Positions 15,941 to 25,430 of a DNA stretch of 64,000 nucleotides are shown here, piece by piece. How positions within the stretch are numbered: the first letter of the stretch is position 1; every line of letters starts with the position of its first letter. A program made the translations under genes and the position numbers. The notes beneath the pieces were generated by a model. It ran no database searches, was not told the DNA's origin, and was given only the letters and a program-made list of their open reading frames with translations. The stretch spans positions 455,018-519,017 of the forward strand of contig CP066684.1 in assembly GCA_016432325.1 (NCBI GenBank). The letters are read 5' to 3'. This stretch comes from Candidatus Aenigmatarchaeota archaeon. Lineage in GTDB: Archaea; Aenigmatarchaeota; Aenigmatarchaeia; PWEA01; JACQIF01.

Positions 15941-16923
15941 CTATGGTCTTCGCATCCGTTGCTTTTTGCCCAAGCCTCACCTTGTCCAGAAGCAACATCG
16001 ATAATTCTATTGACGTGCATAATGTCAACTCCCCTTCCACCCGGCTCTGGATATTTTTCATATGGATATTCGTCGGATATCATAGACCTATCGACAATTA
16101 CCTTCAGTAAATCCCCGTCGTGAAATGGTAGCGGCGAGCGTCTTTCGAGATTTTCTACCACGATCTGGGTATCGTAGCATTTGGATGGGGGGACGCCATG
16201 TCTCAAAACCATGTCCGAGTAACCTGCCCAGCCACAGTCCCATTTATCCGTGCTGCCTTCGTGGGGACCACAGTTCCCATCGCTGCGATAAATCGCAAAC
16301 GTCATTATCTTCTCTCCAGTGATCGGCGCGAGCGCGCTCCCCAAGTCAGGCGCCTTCACTTCTCCGTGCCCTCCAAACGCACTGTACACGGCCGTCCCGC
16401 CTGCAGCCAGCAGCAACGTCGCCGCTCCGGCAAACAGCCCCTTGGTCATGTGCACCTGCGCGCTGTCGTTCATCAGGAAAGCGGGCTTGCGCGCGCGCTC
16501 CTCCTCGGTAAGCTCGATGTCCCAGATACGGCCAAGCGGGTCTTCGACGCCGTCGCCGTTGAGAACGCCCGGCTTCGCGCCGAACTCTTCGCGCAGGTCT
16601 TCCATCATTTCGAGATGACTTAGCGTGTCTACGAGTCTATAGTAGATGTCAGGAAGTCCTCTTACGTCAGGCGACTCGTAGGCTTCGCGACCGAGTTCGT
16701 ATTGTTTTACTCGGTTTCTCAGAGTTTCAGAACTTCGGATAACCGAACGGGCCTCTGCCCTCACGGCTTGGGAACGTTCTATGACATCATCGATATATCC
16801 GTGATCGCCGAGAGTCGGATGAGAACGGACAATGTAGAGAGGCGACGCTCTCTTCGACAGCGGCACGTGGGGCCTTACGAACCTCGCCTCGTGCTGTATC
16901 CGCTTTGTCTGGTACTGTTGCAT
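15937..16923 (-). CDS. single-TM protein with Cys-containing C-terminal domain, unknown
   Basis: 328 aa. The N-terminal half (1-165) is helical and charged. One TM helix follows (about 166-186, GAATLLLAAGGTAVYSAF), then a C-terminal domain with Cys/Trp (NCGPHEG, WDCGWAGYSD, KCYDTQ), presumably extracellular. An AGGTGG SD precedes the ATG; a CGTATATATAC box near 16998-17008 gives a leader of about 50 nt. Unknown function; it shares the Cys-rich outer-domain character of its convergent neighbour. Confidence 0.6.
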   Translation of the reverse strand: MQQYQTKRIQHEARFVRPHVPLSKRASPLYIVRSHPTLGDHGYIDDVIERSQAVRAEARSVIRSSETLRNRVKQYELGREAYESPDVRGLPDIYYRLVDTLSHLEMMEDLREEFGAKPGVLNGDGVEDPLGRIWDIELTEEERARKPAFLMNDSAQVHMTKGLFAGAATLLLAAGGTAVYSAFGGHGEVKAPDLGSALAPITGEKIMTFAIYRSDGNCGPHEGSTDKWDCGWAGYSDMVLRHGVPPSKCYDTQIVVENLERRSPLPFHDGDLLKVIVDRSMISDEYPYEKYPEPGGRGVDIMHVNRIIDVASGQGEAWAKSNGCEDHS

Positions 16924-17166
16924 AACGCCACCTTTACTACCGTTTGGTCGTCACCACCCACAGGGGACGCATATCCTACCTTACTATGGGTGTAGGGGTA
17001 TATATACGTTACCGACAGCGTCAATGACGTACGCGTCAACGGCGAACGACGTACACGGCTTTTTAAGGCCTCTTGAACAAAGTTGTCTGTACAGGGGGGT
17101 TGGAAATCTACGACTTAGCCGAAGCCCTCCAAAGCTTATAAGCGTGAGTGCGGAATAGGGTCTGGT

Positions 17167-17769
17167 ATGAAAGGGGACGTCGAACTGGTGGTATTGATGA
17201 ACAAGACGTTGATGACGTTTTTGGCTGTGTTGACGGTTGGACTATTGGTGAGCGGAGCCCGGGTTGCCGCAGACACCACGACAATCTCGACCCCTCAGAC
17301 TATATGGGACGATACTGTATACTTGATAGGGCCGAACGCGGACCCCGCGCCCATCCAAGCAAGCGCCGGTTCTGTGGCCGTAGCCACGCAAAAGGTCTAC
17401 AATGGGATTACGATTCCAAGCCCCGCGACTACCGTGACGTACGATCCTGGTTCCAACACAACAAATACGACAACGGTCAGCTATTTGGTGGAATTCGACG
17501 TAGAGTACCACGATGTTCCCGGACCCGCGATTGGAGGGCTTCCATGGACTAACCGGTTTGACATAATCGGCACCGTCAACGATGTTGTAACATTCAACCC
17601 CGGTCCGCCAGCCGGGATAAGCGGATCCGCGAGCATTAGCGTCGCCCCGTTCACAACTGCCGGCACATACAAATTTACTTTCACAGGCGAGCAGGGCATA
17701 ACAAACTACCATGTTATAGTCCAGGTATGGAGAACCGTCACGACCGCAATTACGCCAGGACCGCCCTAG
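17167..17769 (+). CDS. secreted Thr-rich protein, unknown
   Basis: 200 aa from ATG 17167, or 190 aa from ATG 17197, which gives a more usual signal peptide (MNKTLMTFLAVLTVGLLVSG, cleavage after RVAA). The mature part is Thr/Pro/Gly-rich and beta-like, with NTT sequons, ending in TPGPP. A TTATAA box (about 17135-17140) lies about 28 nt upstream of 17167. It lies immediately upstream of the giant surface protein; a surface role is inference. Confidence 0.6.
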   Translation: MKGDVELVVLMNKTLMTFLAVLTVGLLVSGARVAADTTTISTPQTIWDDTVYLIGPNADPAPIQASAGSVAVATQKVYNGITIPSPATTVTYDPGSNTTNTTTVSYLVEFDVEYHDVPGPAIGGLPWTNRFDIIGTVNDVVTFNPGPPAGISGSASISVAPFTTAGTYKFTFTGEQGITNYHVIVQVWRTVTTAITPGPP

Positions 17770-17804
17770 ACGGTAATATTAAGAAGGCCATTCTTCTGTA
17801 GACC

Positions 17805-20800
17805 ATGGGGTCCAATTACCCAAGGATAGCAATTGCGCTCTTGCTCCTATTTGCATTCGTCGGCATCTATGTACTGGCAGCGCCTCTTGTTCTCGATGAA
17901 CAAAGAAGATGCACAGAGGCTTTCGGCAGTGCCTGCTCGGACACAGATTTCAACGACGCGAAGAACATTCCCACAGGCTGCAGAGGCGATAGAAGCCTCA
18001 CCGAATCTCAAGACGCGCACGTCCAGGATGCATACATCAATATATCACGAACAGGGAGCACACGAGTTCAGGCAGGAACTATATTAAACGCCACATGCGA
18101 TTTCCGTTTGGTCACCGGGGGAGCTGTGGGCGGCGATTTCGTCAACATATACTACTACAATGGAACCGACTTTGCAACCATAGCAAGCAGGCGGGGTTCT
18201 GATTTCGGTCTAGACGCCGACATTGCCAGAAACTTTTCTGCAGACTTCACCTCGAATTATACGGACGGAGAGCATTTCATCAGATGTACGGTCAACCAAA
18301 TAGCAACGACAAACTTCTGTGCGTCAACGACCGACGGCAGCTACTCGGACAACGACGACGTCAACTTCACCGTATTCGTGCCGATAAACAACACGCGCTT
18401 CGGGGCGAACGTGACGAACGGCACGAGCCTGACGCGTTTCGTCAGCGCGGCGCCTGAAATCTTCTCCGACTGGAGCAAACGACCGGGCACGCTGGCCGTG
18501 CTGGAGCACAACGGAACCGGAACGAGGATAAACTACACGGCCACGACGTACGCCAACAACTTCTGGGCCAACCGCACGTTGAATGTGACGAACGGCACTG
18601 AATTCAGCAACCTTGGCAGAATCGTCTTCAGAATCTTCGTGCAGAATACAACTAACGGGGTGTTGGTAGAGAACAGCACAGACACGTTCGCATACACCCT
18701 CTTCGGCCGCTCCAACCTCACGACGATAAGCACGCCTACATATGCGTACGTCAACGGCCCGCAGAATACCGCGTGCCGCGCCATCGACAACGACAACTCG
18801 ACAGCGATTCCGGACTTGACATTCTTTTTCTGGGACAACCGAACGGGCGTCCACACCGCGCAGGGAACGGCGCAGACGAACAGCACAGGCTGGGCATCGC
18901 GCTCGATAAACATGCCGACGACTCCGGGAGTCGTGTCCATCAGGTGCAACGTCACAGACGACGCGGACGTCTTCTATAACGCAACGGCGAGCAACGAGCT
19001 GAGCCAGGACGTGACTCTCGTGAACCTGACTCTCAACGCTTCGACCGTAACGGGCAACGTCAACTTCGGCTCTGTCGAGACGTTCCGTTTCGACGTGAGC
19101 GGCAACGCCACGACGATAAGCGCGACAGCGAACGTAACGTTCAACAACATAACGGACGCCGGCCCGCGGGAAAAGGTAACGACGACAGAAAACATGGTGC
19201 TTGTGTCGAGCCCGAACGCAACGTACCACAAGTACGAACTCAACTACACGCCGCCGAGGTCCGGCAATTATACGGTCCTCTTCTCGGCCACGGCAGGCGC
19301 GAGCGACCAGAACAGCACGGCGAACGCGACGCAGACGTTCAACGTCACGTTCGGTTCCGTGGCCGTAGAGTTCGAGAATCCGTTCCGCGTACTGACGAAC
19401 CAGACGTTGAACATAACGCTGCGCGTGCGCTCGTTCAACGGCGACGTTTGGAACGTCTCCATAGACACGAATATAACGAACCAGACGAGGATGAATATAA
19501 TAGGCAACGGTTCCTTCATCAACGCAAAGTTCAACGTCTCGACTGCCGTGTCGCGTACCCAGAACTACACGGTGATCGTGAACTACACGGGCCTCACAAA
19601 GATCGTGCTCAACGCAACGCCGACGAACGGAACTGCGAACAACTCCATAATGGGCGCGTTCGAAATAGTCCAGCCGAAGATAGAGTTCTCCTCCAATCCG
19701 ATAAACGTCAGCGATTTCATAACCATAAACGCCACAGTGGCGGGCAACGCGTCTCAGGTAACGGCCCTTTACCTCAACATCAGCAAGGCGTTCGATTCTG
19801 GAATAAATGCGAGTGCGCTGGGCGTTTCGATTACGCGCGCGGAGAACGCGACCGCCCTCGGGTTGAGAGGATCGAATGTCTCGTCGAGCGCCAACGGCGG
19901 CTCTGTCTCGTGTTCGCAAGCGGCAACTGAAGGCTCTTGTAACGGCCTCATAGACGGCTCCACGACCACCAACCAATTCCCAGACGGAACTGAAATAAAC
20001 ATTACACTCAACTCGTCCGCTGTCGTTGACAAAATCACCATAAGAGGGTTCACCTCCGGCAGGGTCGCGAACTTCTACTATCTGGATGGAGCCACCTTCA
20101 GGAACATATCGGCGATTTCCCTGACAGGCGACGTGGCGACGCACAACGTGACGGCGTTCGACCCGTTCCGCACCAGCACGATAAAGGTGAACTTTACCGG
20201 ACCTTCAGGCACGATACCGGTGGCGGAGATAGCGGCGTTCTCGCCGCCGGCCTCGCGTACAGGCACGGAATACGTCTATTCGCTCGCGTTCCAGAATGCG
20301 AATGTCTCGGGCTTCTACAACACGACTGTATACGCCACAGTAGGCGGAGTGAACGTAACGAACACCACAAACTTCACGGTCCGTTTCGGAACGCCGACGT
20401 TTGCGTTCGTTCTTGACCCTTCGGCAAGCGTGGACGAAGGGGACACCATAATTTACAACGTCACCGTCACTGCCGTGAGCGGAGACGTGCGCGACGTGAA
20501 CTTAACTCTCAACATACCGAACCTCACCGTCGTGAACCGCTCTTCCACGCAGGACGCCCTCTACAGCAACATCAGCGTGATATTCAGCGGAGGCACGAAT
20601 ACGACGTCGTGGAACCTGACCGCGAACAAGTCGGGCTCGACAGTAACGTACGTGACGGCCAACTCGACAACAGGCAGCGGCACCCTCACCAACCAGTCCG
20701 TGACCGTTACTGTAACGGGACCCGACACGACCCTCCCGATAATCCAGGACTTCAATTTCAACGCGACCTCCAACATCACGAGCAATCGCACGAACGTGCG

Positions 20801-23800
20801 CTCTTCCCTGATAATCTGGGCCAATATCACGGACGACAGGAGCTTGCCTTCCGGCACGTCGGCAACGGCCGGAGGCATTGTCGAAATCGAATATCCGAAC
20901 GGAACGCTGACGAACCGAACGATGCAGTGTCACGCCTGCCCGTCGCCGACAAACACAGGCGGCGTCTACAACCTCACTGCCAATCTCACCACAGCCGCGG
21001 CAAACAGGATAGAACTCGACATAACAGGCAACTACTCGGTTCGCGTCTTCGCGATAGACGTAAGCGGCAACCAGAACGCCACCTCGACGAAGAATTTCAC
21101 GGTCGGCACGAACTATACCGTCCGTCTCGTAACGAACCTCCCCACTTACAACAGAGGCGACAACGTGACGTTCCGCGCGTTTGACACGAACGGCGTCCGC
21201 GTCTCTAACTTCAACATGACCGTGAACGTAACGCGCTACAACAGCACTCTGGAAACGGTTCTGGGAATAACAAACGCCAGCGTGTCAGAGTTCGCGTACG
21301 TGTTTGCGAACAACGACACAGTCGGCAACTGGACGGTCGTCGCGCGCGCAGACAGGCTCAGCAACGAGGGAAACGTGACGTTCACGTTCGACCTTTCAAA
21401 CGAGCTTAATGTGTCAATAATAGATCCGGCAGAGAACACGCAGTACAACACGCAGGCCAAGGTCGTGCCCATAGAGGCCTATGTGCAGGACAAGAACAGC
21501 AACAACCGCACGGACGCGACGACGAACGTAACGGCGAACTGCTTCGGTTCGGACGGTTCCACCAGACGAGACTTCTCCATCGCGTACGCGGCGGCGCGCC
21601 TGAGCTACAGGGCCGCGGATGTCGACAACGCGCCTTGCTTCGCTTCGAGCACCGCAGGCGCCACATTCTCCGTGACCCTGACGGCCAACGACACGTACAA
21701 CAACTCCAAGACTGCCACGCTTTCTCTAAAGACCGCGGCGGCGGCCAGCTCTTCGCCTGACAGCACAGGCGGAGGAGGGAGCGGAGGCACGACAAGCGGA
21801 GGCGGCGGAGGGGGCGGAGGTGGTGGCGTAGAAGAGAAAATAATCAAGATAGGCGAGGAGGTACACGAATTTGACTTCGCCGTAAGTGAAGCTTCTGTAA
21901 CTTTGAAACAGGGAGAAGAAACGCCACTGACAGCCAACATAGCCAACAAGGGCAACGTGCCGCTCAAGGTTTCAATAAGCATAGACAAAGAGTGCTGCCA
22001 GATAAGCGCGATAGACTATGCGGAGGTAGGCGCAGGAGAGGCCGTTCCGTTCAGGATAGACGTTCGCGTTCCCTTGAACACCGACATGGGGGCGTATCTG
22101 GTCACTCTGACCGCAACTGACGCAGAAACCGATAAGAAGAACGCTCAGTCGTTCAAGATAATCGTCGAAAAGAGCGATCTGGTGCTGAAGATAGAACAGC
22201 TGAACCAGGCGGTCGGAGAGCTGAACGACGAGGTGCGAAGATATAGGACGCTCGGCCTCGACCCGTCTGCTCTCGAACAGAAACTGGCAGGCGCGCAGGA
22301 CAGCCTCAACAGCGCGTTGCAAGCCGTGCAGAACGACGACGAAGCGTCTCTGGAAGCCAGCGTTCGGCTTGCGTCCGAACAGGTCGGCGACGTCGGCATC
22401 AGCATAATCGGCCTGCGCATCCAGGCATTCCTCGAAGAAAACAAGGAAGCGATTGCCGGCGGAGCCGTGTTCGTGCTCCTCATGTGGTATGTCGTGTCGC
22501 AGATAGCGCTCCCTTACAGGCAGCTCAACGTTACGCTCAAGGAACTGAAGAAGCAGGAGTCTTCGTTCGTAGAAGCGCGCGTGCAGGCCGAGCACCAGTA
22601 CTTCAAGAGAATGATAGACGAGGCTACGTTCCGCCAGATAATGTTCCGCGAGCAGGACAAGGTCGTGTCGTCGCGCGCCAAGATAAAGAGGGCCGAGGAA
22701 GAGCTGCATTCGCTGGTGCGGCAGAAGCTTAGTCCGACAGTATTCGTGATGTTCTACGTTGGCGTGGCGCGCAGCCTCCCTTCGAATGTCCGTACGTTCA
22801 CAACGAACATGCAAGCCAGACTTTCTGGGAAGCAAGTGAAGCCTCAATCCAAACCTGTTGCGAAGCCCGCTTTCTTGCCCAGACCGATTGTCGCACCTAA
22901 ACCCATCGTGCCGGCGAAGCTTGCGATACCGGTCAGGACAGGCTGGCTGTCAACATTGTTGAAATCAAAGCCGTCTGCTCCTGCAGTCTCAAAACCTGCG
23001 ACGCCTCTTGTAGCCGTGCCTAAACCAATCGCGCCGGCTAAACCCGTCGCGCCTGCAAAACCGGGTTGGCTGTCCGCGATGTTTAAAGCAAAGCCCGCTC
23101 CAATGGCTCCGAAGCCGACGGTACTTATCAAAGCGCCCGTTTCTTCCAAGCCCGGATTGCTTGCAGGGCTGCTGAAGCCGAGGCCAGTGACGCCTAAACC
23201 AATTCCCTCAGCGCCGAAGCCTGCGGCGCCTGCCCGGCAGACCGAGCCTTTCAGGCTGTTCAAGCCGAGACCTCTGGTAGCCAAACCGTTGACACAGCCT
23301 AAGCCGCTGTTTGACATGTCAAGGGTCATCGCCGCAATGCACGTGCGCGCCGCGAAACCGGCACCAAGGCCCGCGATTCCCGTAATCAAACCTGTGACCA
23401 AACCGCTGATCGTTCCGACGCGATTCGTCTTCAAGCTTCCGGCGCTCGAACTGTTCGCCAAGCGTCCCTCAAAACCGCAGGTTTTTGTACCTAAGCCCGC
23501 AGTCAAACCGTTACTGAAACCGTTGTTGGGCAAGCCGTTGTTCACATTCGCGGGTAAAGCGCCTGCTCCGGTTAAGCCGCCTGTTGTGACGCTGAAACCG
23601 ACCTATGCCTTACCGAAACCAGCCGCAACGCCGCTAGTGAAGTTAAGCCGCACGTCGGTTTTGCAGAAACTGGGTCCCTTCGGCAGATGGCTCGACGATG
23701 CGAGACGCAGAGCAGAGATGCGCGCACTTGAAGGCCGCACGAAAAGAACGCTCCAAAAGCTGGACAAGATGAAGAAACCCGAACCCGAGGAGGACTCGGG

Positions 23801-23810
23801 AGCGCTATGA
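17805..23810 (+). CDS. giant surface adhesin/S-layer-like protein, 2001 aa
   Basis: An N-terminal signal/TM helix (about 8-30) is followed by about 1290 residues of Thr/Asn-rich beta-sandwich-like repeats with very many NxT/NxS sequons, probably N-glycosylated Ig-like domains. Residues about 690-815 interrupt them with a discoidin (F5/8-C)-like segment (CNGLIDG, DKITIRGF, IKVNF). A Gly-rich linker (about 1320-1345), one more CARDB/NEW3-like domain and a coiled coil precede a second TM helix (about 1550-1570). The cytoplasmic part has a coiled coil and a 320-residue Pro/Lys/Ala-rich tail with many KPxxP units and a basic end. TAATATTAA at 17774-17782 implies a leaderless start. Confidence 0.82.
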   Translation: MGSNYPRIAIALLLLFAFVGIYVLAAPLVLDEQRRCTEAFGSACSDTDFNDAKNIPTGCRGDRSLTESQDAHVQDAYINISRTGSTRVQAGTILNATCDFRLVTGGAVGGDFVNIYYYNGTDFATIASRRGSDFGLDADIARNFSADFTSNYTDGEHFIRCTVNQIATTNFCASTTDGSYSDNDDVNFTVFVPINNTRFGANVTNGTSLTRFVSAAPEIFSDWSKRPGTLAVLEHNGTGTRINYTATTYANNFWANRTLNVTNGTEFSNLGRIVFRIFVQNTTNGVLVENSTDTFAYTLFGRSNLTTISTPTYAYVNGPQNTACRAIDNDNSTAIPDLTFFFWDNRTGVHTAQGTAQTNSTGWASRSINMPTTPGVVSIRCNVTDDADVFYNATASNELSQDVTLVNLTLNASTVTGNVNFGSVETFRFDVSGNATTISATANVTFNNITDAGPREKVTTTENMVLVSSPNATYHKYELNYTPPRSGNYTVLFSATAGASDQNSTANATQTFNVTFGSVAVEFENPFRVLTNQTLNITLRVRSFNGDVWNVSIDTNITNQTRMNIIGNGSFINAKFNVSTAVSRTQNYTVIVNYTGLTKIVLNATPTNGTANNSIMGAFEIVQPKIEFSSNPINVSDFITINATVAGNASQVTALYLNISKAFDSGINASALGVSITRAENATALGLRGSNVSSSANGGSVSCSQAATEGSCNGLIDGSTTTNQFPDGTEINITLNSSAVVDKITIRGFTSGRVANFYYLDGATFRNISAISLTGDVATHNVTAFDPFRTSTIKVNFTGPSGTIPVAEIAAFSPPASRTGTEYVYSLAFQNANVSGFYNTTVYATVGGVNVTNTTNFTVRFGTPTFAFVLDPSASVDEGDTIIYNVTVTAVSGDVRDVNLTLNIPNLTVVNRSSTQDALYSNISVIFSGGTNTTSWNLTANKSGSTVTYVTANSTTGSGTLTNQSVTVTVTGPDTTLPIIQDFNFNATSNITSNRTNVRSSLIIWANITDDRSLPSGTSATAGGIVEIEYPNGTLTNRTMQCHACPSPTNTGGVYNLTANLTTAAANRIELDITGNYSVRVFAIDVSGNQNATSTKNFTVGTNYTVRLVTNLPTYNRGDNVTFRAFDTNGVRVSNFNMTVNVTRYNSTLETVLGITNASVSEFAYVFANNDTVGNWTVVARADRLSNEGNVTFTFDLSNELNVSIIDPAENTQYNTQAKVVPIEAYVQDKNSNNRTDATTNVTANCFGSDGSTRRDFSIAYAAARLSYRAADVDNAPCFASSTAGATFSVTLTANDTYNNSKTATLSLKTAAAASSSPDSTGGGGSGGTTSGGGGGGGGGGVEEKIIKIGEEVHEFDFAVSEASVTLKQGEETPLTANIANKGNVPLKVSISIDKECCQISAIDYAEVGAGEAVPFRIDVRVPLNTDMGAYLVTLTATDAETDKKNAQSFKIIVEKSDLVLKIEQLNQAVGELNDEVRRYRTLGLDPSALEQKLAGAQDSLNSALQAVQNDDEASLEASVRLASEQVGDVGISIIGLRIQAFLEENKEAIAGGAVFVLLMWYVVSQIALPYRQLNVTLKELKKQESSFVEARVQAEHQYFKRMIDEATFRQIMFREQDKVVSSRAKIKRAEEELHSLVRQKLSPTVFVMFYVGVARSLPSNVRTFTTNMQARLSGKQVKPQSKPVAKPAFLPRPIVAPKPIVPAKLAIPVRTGWLSTLLKSKPSAPAVSKPATPLVAVPKPIAPAKPVAPAKPGWLSAMFKAKPAPMAPKPTVLIKAPVSSKPGLLAGLLKPRPVTPKPIPSAPKPAAPARQTEPFRLFKPRPLVAKPLTQPKPLFDMSRVIAAMHVRAAKPAPRPAIPVIKPVTKPLIVPTRFVFKLPALELFAKRPSKPQVFVPKPAVKPLLKPLLGKPLFTFAGKAPAPVKPPVVTLKPTYALPKPAATPLVKLSRTSVLQKLGPFGRWLDDARRRAEMRALEGRTKRTLQKLDKMKKPEPEEDSGAL

Positions 23811-23893
23811 TTCGTAGACTACGCCTAAAGCGGCGATATTAAAACCTCACGGCCGGCGGGAGAGGTTTTATATTGGGCGCGCGCAAGGTAAGC

Positions 23894-24613
23894 ATGGCCG
23901 AACGAATAACTTCCGGCGTCATCGGATTGGACGAAAAGATAGGTGGCGGTTTCGTAAAGGGTTCTGTAAATCTCATAACGGGAAAAACAGGTACGGGCAA
24001 GACCGCCTTCTGCGCGGCGTTTCTCTACGCAGGAGCCCAGAACGGCGAGCCCGGCGTCTACATCACGACAGAAGAGAGCGTCGACGACATCAGGGCCGAC
24101 GTCACCGAGATGTTCGGCTGGGATCTGGAAAGCCTGGAGAAGAAGAAGGCCGTCAAGATAATTTCCCTGAAACCGATATTCCCCACAAAGGCAGCGGAGG
24201 ACCTGAATCGCCTCATTCGCGCGTACATATCGAACCTTCTCGACGACATCGTGCAGGCCGTGAAGGACACGAAAGCCAAGCGGCTCATCATAGACTCCGA
24301 ATCCATGATAGAGCTTTTCGTGCAGGACGAATATCTGGCGAAGGTCGCGCTTATGTCGATGATAGAAAAGATAAAGGAGACGGGGGTTACGGCAATAATA
24401 ACAGGGACGATACCCGAGGAGTCCGAGGGCCTGAGCGGCTCCGGCGTGGTGGAGTTCATCGTCGACACCGTGATAAAGCTGGACTTTGTCCCCGTGGCCG
24501 AGGAGTACAAGCGCACGCTCACCGTGCGCAAGATGAGGCGCACCGATCATTCGACGCTGATACATCCGTTCACCCTGGGCAAGCAGGGAGTGCAGGTGGT
24601 GGAGATTGAGTAG
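23894..24613 (+). CDS. KaiC-like RecA-superfamily ATPase (1 of 3)
   Basis: 239 aa from ATG 23894, chosen because TTTTATATT (about 23866-23874) lies 25 nt upstream; an in-frame start at 23873 is inside the box. Begins ERITSGVIGLDEKIGGGF, with Walker A GKTGTGKT (about 30-37), VYITTEES and Walker B RLIIDSES. Single-domain KaiC homologues include FlaH-type archaellum/pilus regulators and signalling ATPases. It follows the giant surface gene. Role unproven. Confidence 0.82.
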   Translation: MAERITSGVIGLDEKIGGGFVKGSVNLITGKTGTGKTAFCAAFLYAGAQNGEPGVYITTEESVDDIRADVTEMFGWDLESLEKKKAVKIISLKPIFPTKAAEDLNRLIRAYISNLLDDIVQAVKDTKAKRLIIDSESMIELFVQDEYLAKVALMSMIEKIKETGVTAIITGTIPEESEGLSGSGVVEFIVDTVIKLDFVPVAEEYKRTLTVRKMRRTDHSTLIHPFTLGKQGVQVVEIE

Positions 24614-24642
24614 GATATGAGAACGGGGAAGAGTGCGGAGTT

Positions 24643-25326
24643 CTAGAGCGCGCTCGGCTTGACGACGATCCCTTTGTCCGTAATCTCCATGGGGAACGCG
24701 CCCTTCTTCTGGTTCGTGCGCCGCATCTTCTTCACTTCGAGTTGCCGATACGCACCATCGCCGGCCCCGATGTAGAAGAGGCGAATGACGCCGTCCGCGA
24801 CGTACTCCTCAACGCCGAAGCGGGACGCTTTCACGTCCTCGGGCATCTCGCCCGTAAGTATCGCTGTGACGCCAGTGGACTTCAACGCCTGTATCAATTT
24901 GTACAACTGCTTGCGCACCTCGTGCTCGTCCTTGAAGTAGAGGCCGAGAACGCTCGTCGAATCGATAGCAACGCGCGTGACTTTGTACGCGACAATCTCC
25001 TCCTGCATCAGTGTCGTGATATCCGTGGTCTGGAACGGATCCCTGTACTCGAGGATGAGCTTGCGCTTTTTGATGTAATCGGTCAGGTCCCAGCCGAAGA
25101 CTGCCGCATCGTCCATTATGTCCTGCGGAGTCTCTTCGAACGTGATGAACATGCAGTTCTCGCCGTTCTTCAGGCCTTCCATGATGAACTGCGTGCAGAA
25201 TATCGTCTTTCCCGTGCCTGCATCGCCCAGGATCATTGTCGCCGAGCCCTTGACGACGCCTCCTTCTATGAGCTTGTCCAGACCGGTCAGGCCTGTCGAG
25301 ACGCGTTCTATGTTGTTCTTTGGCAT
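24643..25326 (-). CDS. KaiC-like RecA-superfamily ATPase (2 of 3)
   Basis: 227 aa. STGLTGLDKLIEGG, Walker A GDAGTGKT (about 34-41), MFITFEETPQ and Walker B VAIDSTSV. It ends with a VKKMRRTN segment also seen in copy 1 (RKMRRTDH), so the two convergent genes are clear paralogues. TTTAAATAA (about 25379-25387) is its probable promoter, giving a leader of about 30 nt with GAGGCGA ahead of the ATG. Confidence 0.82.
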   Translation of the reverse strand: MPKNNIERVSTGLTGLDKLIEGGVVKGSATMILGDAGTGKTIFCTQFIMEGLKNGENCMFITFEETPQDIMDDAAVFGWDLTDYIKKRKLILEYRDPFQTTDITTLMQEEIVAYKVTRVAIDSTSVLGLYFKDEHEVRKQLYKLIQALKSTGVTAILTGEMPEDVKASRFGVEEYVADGVIRLFYIGAGDGAYRQLEVKKMRRTNQKKGAFPMEITDKGIVVKPSAL

Positions 25327-25430
25327 TTACGGGTCGCCTCTTCGATCAGCTGAGTTGTAAAGCATCCAACCACGAACCTTATTTAAAGTTGCGGCTTATA
25401 AATATCGTTAAATTCTGGCAGGCCTGAAAC

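Noticed and set aside
18324-20144. 606-codon minus-strand ORF inside the giant surface gene
   Set aside because: Arg/Val-rich composition is the mirror of Asn/Thr codons on the plus strand; no start signals or motifs.
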